64,000 nucleotides of DNA from NCBI RefSeq assembly GCF_021347895.1, contig NC_067130.1:29161817-29225816 (forward strand), written 5' to 3'. Position numbers and translations under genes: made by a program. A model generated the notes under the pieces. It did not search any database. It worked only from the letters and a program-made list of their open reading frames with translations, and was not told the DNA's origin. Of the stretch, positions 60,375-64,000 are shown one piece after another. Source of the stretch: Acanthochromis polyacanthus. Taxonomy: Eukaryota > Chordata > Actinopteri > Pomacentridae. Position 1 is the stretch's first letter. Every line of letters starts with the position of its first letter.

Positions 60375-61205
60375 AAGAGAATCCAATATCTGACATTTTA
60401 TTGACCAAAAACTTCAGCATTAAATCGGCACAATATGTGACAGATTAATCAACAAGGGAAATAGTTGCTAATTGCAACCTTAGTGAACAAAGTGGGATAT
60501 TTAACATCTTTTGCTGAGGATGTGGTGGATACCAAAACAGAGCAAAAAGGACAGTGAATTTTGGAATTTCAAGAAACTTTAAAGCTTCAGAATAACTTTT
60601 TAAGGGGTCTGACACCAACCAACAGCAAATTGAATATCTTTGGGTTGAGGACAAAACAATATAATTGAAGCTGTCATCTTGGGCTTTGGGAAACACCGAT
60701 TGATATTTTTATCAAATATTTGAGATTTTATAGACCAAAAGTTGATCAATAAAGGGACACAGTAAGTGACAAATTAATCAAGAAAGGAAAGAGTTATTAG
60801 TTGTAGCCATGGTAAACAAAGTAGGATATTTAGCATCGTGTGGACGAGGCAAAGACCAAAATTGTGCTAAAAAGACAGTAAATATTGAAATTTCAAGAAA
60901 CTCAAAAGCTTCAGAAGAACATTTTGAAAGGCTTTGACATCAGTAAACCGGCAGTTCACTAATTTTTTTTTCTTAACAAGATATTTGAGAATGTCATCTT
61001 GGGCTTTGGGAAACACCAATTGACATTTTTCATCAATTTCTGACATTTTAAAGACCAAAAAATGAACCAGTTCTGAGCAATATTTGCTCAGAATGTGGTG
61101 GAGACCAAAATAGACCTAAGAGAAAAGTGAATACTGGAATTTCACAAAACCTTAAAGCTTGAGAAGAACATTTTGAAGAGTCTGATAGCAATTTCATGTC
61201 CAAAT
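60375..61205. repeat. Three-copy tandem repeat, ~325-bp unit
   Basis: The motif GACCAAAA recurs at 60403, 60733 and 61053 (spacing 330 and 320). TCATCTTGGGCTTTGGGAAA recurs at 60674 and 60994 (spacing 320). Between them GTGACARATTAATCAA, AAAGTRGGATATTTA, GGAATTTCAAGAAAC-like and AAAGCTTCAGAA-like blocks repeat in order. The third unit is partial. Copies are clearly diverged, so the duplication is not recent. Minus-strand frames sharing FPKAQDD reflect the repeat, not a gene. Confidence 0.8.
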
Positions 61206-62869
61206 GTTAGAGGTAAGGCAGTGTGTGACTCATCAGATTTTGACTGTGTAAAAACCTGCTATTAGTCGATAATTTTCAGCAGTATTTTTTTTTACTCCCT
61301 TTCTGCTATCTGAAAGTTCCCCTTTTCAGAATCTACTTCACTCCAAGGGAAAACAACAAAAACCTCCAACATACCACATTGAAAACTTCAACTTTTGCAG
61401 AGGCTGTGGATCATTCAGTAAGACATCCATGTAAATCTTTTATGGTAAATTAGTCATTTTAATCACTGTGTGCAAATGTTCCACCAAAACAACTCTCTCA
61501 TCACTATTTTAAAGGAATACTGACGCTACATCCGTTGTTTAGCTCCTCCCAGTCATTTCTATTGGTTTAGGATATTTTTATCTTTTAACTATAGCAGAAT
61601 AATAATGAGATGCTGCCAGACCATTCTTTAATTCAGAATGCTACGGGAGATCCACCTGCCAGCGCATCTAAAGTTCACTTATTAATACATTTTATGGCAC
61701 CTGTTTAATTCATGCAAGAAAAACTGAAGTGTAAAACAACACATTAAGGTTTTATGCTGAAAGGCCCTTTTCTTAAAATAAAATGCTAATTTATGTCCCA
61801 CAAGGTTTAATTATTCATTTAAAGACGAGCGAGATGAGGACAAAATAAAAGAAATAAAATGAAAAACACAGATGTGGAGTCAGGCAGAAGGACGTAGCCG
61901 AGAAAAAGCGAGTAAAACCCAGAAACAGAGTTTTGTGTTGAGTGATGTAGTTTAATTACTGCGACCTGCCCAGCTGGGGGCCGGCGGCTGTGATTGAGTT
62001 TTTCACACTTTCTGGTAAGACGAGACGGAGGCTCTCAGAGGACAGACCAGAGAACATGGTGCTGACAACCCGACTGTATATCTGCTGTCTGTCTGCCTGA
62101 ACATCACCAGCTGGTGTCAGAGCGCCCGTCTCACTGCCTGTCTGTCTGCATTACAACACAACTAAAACCTGCCTGTCAGTCTGTAGCTGTCGTACTGTTG
62201 TGGCAGAACTCAATCATCTTTTCCTCGCTAATACTACTACTAGTGCAGGCTTTTTGAAGCTGAGATTGCTTAGCATTCTCCTGCAAAACACAGTCCAGAA
62301 CCTCATCTTTCCTCAGCATTGTGGAAAACCTGGACTGATAAGGCCGTTGTCTGTATAAGCAGACATCACTGACAGTAAGAAGCAATTTTACCACTGAGGA
62401 AAATAACAAGATAACAACAAATGTGAAATGTGCAAGTAGGAATGTCATGTAAAGAACTTCTTACAAACTCGGTACAATAAAAACACGTGTAAGCAGGCTA
62501 CTTTTACTCTGTCGTTTGCTGTTCAGGTCTGAAAATGTTGTCAGTTTTTGTTGTTCTTATGTAAATGCACACCATCTATCGGACTATGATTACAACAGAG
62601 TTAAATGCTGTCAATTTAGAAAGATTTATTTTTTCAGTTGTTTATTTATTTTTTGATACAGCTACACAATATATTGTTTCAGCATTGTTGTACAATAGCC
62701 ACACTGCAGGAAGTGCAACTAAAGTACAGCAAACTACCTCAAACACATTCATGCTCAAACTATTTTGCTGTTTAATACAGAAACAAAGATCGCATGGTTC
62801 TCAATTTTCATGACTAAACTACAAGTGAAGCCTGCTTAATAGAACAGAATTTACTGCAATTTGAGGAAG

Positions 62870-63350
62870 TGGATACTTCGTATCCTTGGTTCGTGAATAC
62901 TTGAATTATTTGTGGATATTTCAAGGATTCCTGAATATTTTAAGGGTTCTTGGATACTTTAATGGTTTGTGGATACTTTAAGGGTTCATGGATACTTAAA
63001 TGGTTCTTGGATACTATAATGGTTCTTGAATACTTCCGTGGATACTTTAAGGGTTCTTGGATACTTTAAGGGTTTGTAGCTATTTTAAGGGTTTGTAGCT
63101 ACTTCAATCTTTCTTGGATACTTTAATCGTTCTTGAATACACTAATGGTTCTAAAATACTTTAAGGATTCTTGGATACTTCAAGGTTTCTTGGATATTTT
63201 AAGTGTTCTTGGATATTTTAAGAGTTTGTACATACTTTAATGGTTCTTGGCTATTTTAAGGATTCTTGGATACTTTAATGAATCTTGGATCATTTAAGTT
63301 TTCTTGGATACCCAAAGGGTTCTTGCATACTTTAAGGGTTCTGGGATACA
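62870..63350 (+). repeat. Minisatellite, ~20-bp unit, about 23 copies
   Basis: The consensus is roughly GGTTCTTGGATACTTTAAGG, repeated with point changes across about 480 bp (variants GGTTTGTGGATACTTTAAGG, TTCTTGGATATTTTAAG). It has no coding frame. The copy number is estimated by eye. Confidence 0.88.
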
Positions 63351-64000
63351 TGTATTATTTATCGTATTTATAGCATTTCTTTTAAATTTCATTTACAAGA
63401 CATGTAGTCATCCAAAAGGATGATGTTGACCAAAAACATACTCTGTTGGCAGTGTTTTGCAACCAGATCAACCAGATGAGGCAACATGACTAATTTGTAT
63501 TTAATCAGCTCCGTGTGCTGATTATTAAGCCAGAACTGAATGCTATCCAAAGCAAAATAACATTTGCACAAAAAAAACATTGCACCTCCTGACACACATG
63601 ATACCAATTAACACAGTTACCCAAAGAGGGTTTTTAAAACATAAAAACTGACTTGTCTCCCAAAGCTGTATAAAAAATAGAAGACAGAAGCTAAAACAGA
63701 GTCCCACAAGTGGAATATTATGCAACAACAGACTTATAGTCCAGCCAGACAATGGAGCTCTACAGAAATCCGACCGTCCACTTTATTAACGAGGACAAAC
63801 AACTGAACCGTTTGCAAATTGCATTTCTTCCTAGATGATCATGTAAGTAGGAACATTGCAGCTGGGATTAAACAAATAATGGCTGCTTGGAGCCTCGATG
63901 ACAAGTCTGTATACCAACAGACAAGGTGCTGAATAAGTGGACCAGGCTGTAGAGCTTTAAACACAGACAGGAAGTTATACTGCTGCTATATTCACTAAGC

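Noticed and set aside
60445..61058. Two minus-strand frames sharing FPKAQDD as a small gene family
   Set aside because: The similarity follows from the underlying 325-bp tandem repeat; no starts, splice sites or domains support coding.
62870..63350. CRISPR-like array
   Set aside because: Units are contiguous, with no unique spacers; it is a eukaryotic minisatellite.

Overview
The window is teleost-type nuclear DNA: AT-rich, very sparse in genes, and filled with fish-style transposons, SINEs, LINE tails and simple repeats. The only host gene visible is a voltage-gated calcium channel alpha-1 subunit of the Cav2 class, on the minus strand. Its best match is the N-type channel Cav2.2 (cacna1b). 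Three consecutive coding exons can be placed to the base: 47675-47766 (92 bp), 47289-47441 (153 bp) and 36235-36422 (188 bp). They join in frame and match the sizes and phases of mammalian exons 4, 5 and 6 (92/153/194 bp). They encode the voltage-sensor helix IS4, the IS4-S5 linker, IS5, the extracellular turret and the domain I pore loop with its selectivity glutamate. Everything else is intron: more than 36 kb of intron 6 (1-36234), 10.9 kb of intron 5, 233 bp of intron 4, and more than 16 kb of intron 3 (47767 to the window end). I found neither exon 3 nor exon 7.

The introns are a dense and partly nested transposon landscape. Intron 6 holds two solo LTRs with TG...CA ends and 5-bp target duplications (5038-5775, 17315-17824). 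It also has two decayed hAT elements with BED-finger remnants (13201-14176, 23066-24359), a Tc1-type MITE (14645-15006), LINE 3' fragments, tRNA-derived SINEs, an inverted pair of repeats carrying degenerate ATCGT arrays (7.7-10.4 kb), and a fold-back composite (33.7-34.8 kb).

Intron 5 carries a LINE remnant split by a Tc1-type MITE (36.6-37.6 kb). It also carries a Tc1/mariner-like element whose transposase start was split by a hAT element (39303-40646), and one nearly pristine Tc1-family transposon with an uninterrupted 344-residue DD34E transposase and 213-bp inverted repeats (45011-46645). That transposon is the only apparently intact mobile gene here.

Intron 3 contains two tRNA-derived SINEs, each split by a different non-autonomous TIR element. 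One of these SINEs itself sits inside a degenerate GACAAAA minisatellite, so three insertion layers can be read. Further right lie a second copy of the Tc1/mariner-like family, a mariner remnant, a three-copy ~325-bp tandem repeat (60.4-61.2 kb) and a ~20-bp minisatellite (62.9-63.35 kb).

Nothing supports a bacterial-type operon, CRISPR array, rRNA or functional tRNA gene. The most novel material is probably the two small TIR families, at 48520-49073 (9-bp duplication) and 51137-51777 (4-bp duplication), and the readable order of nested insertions.
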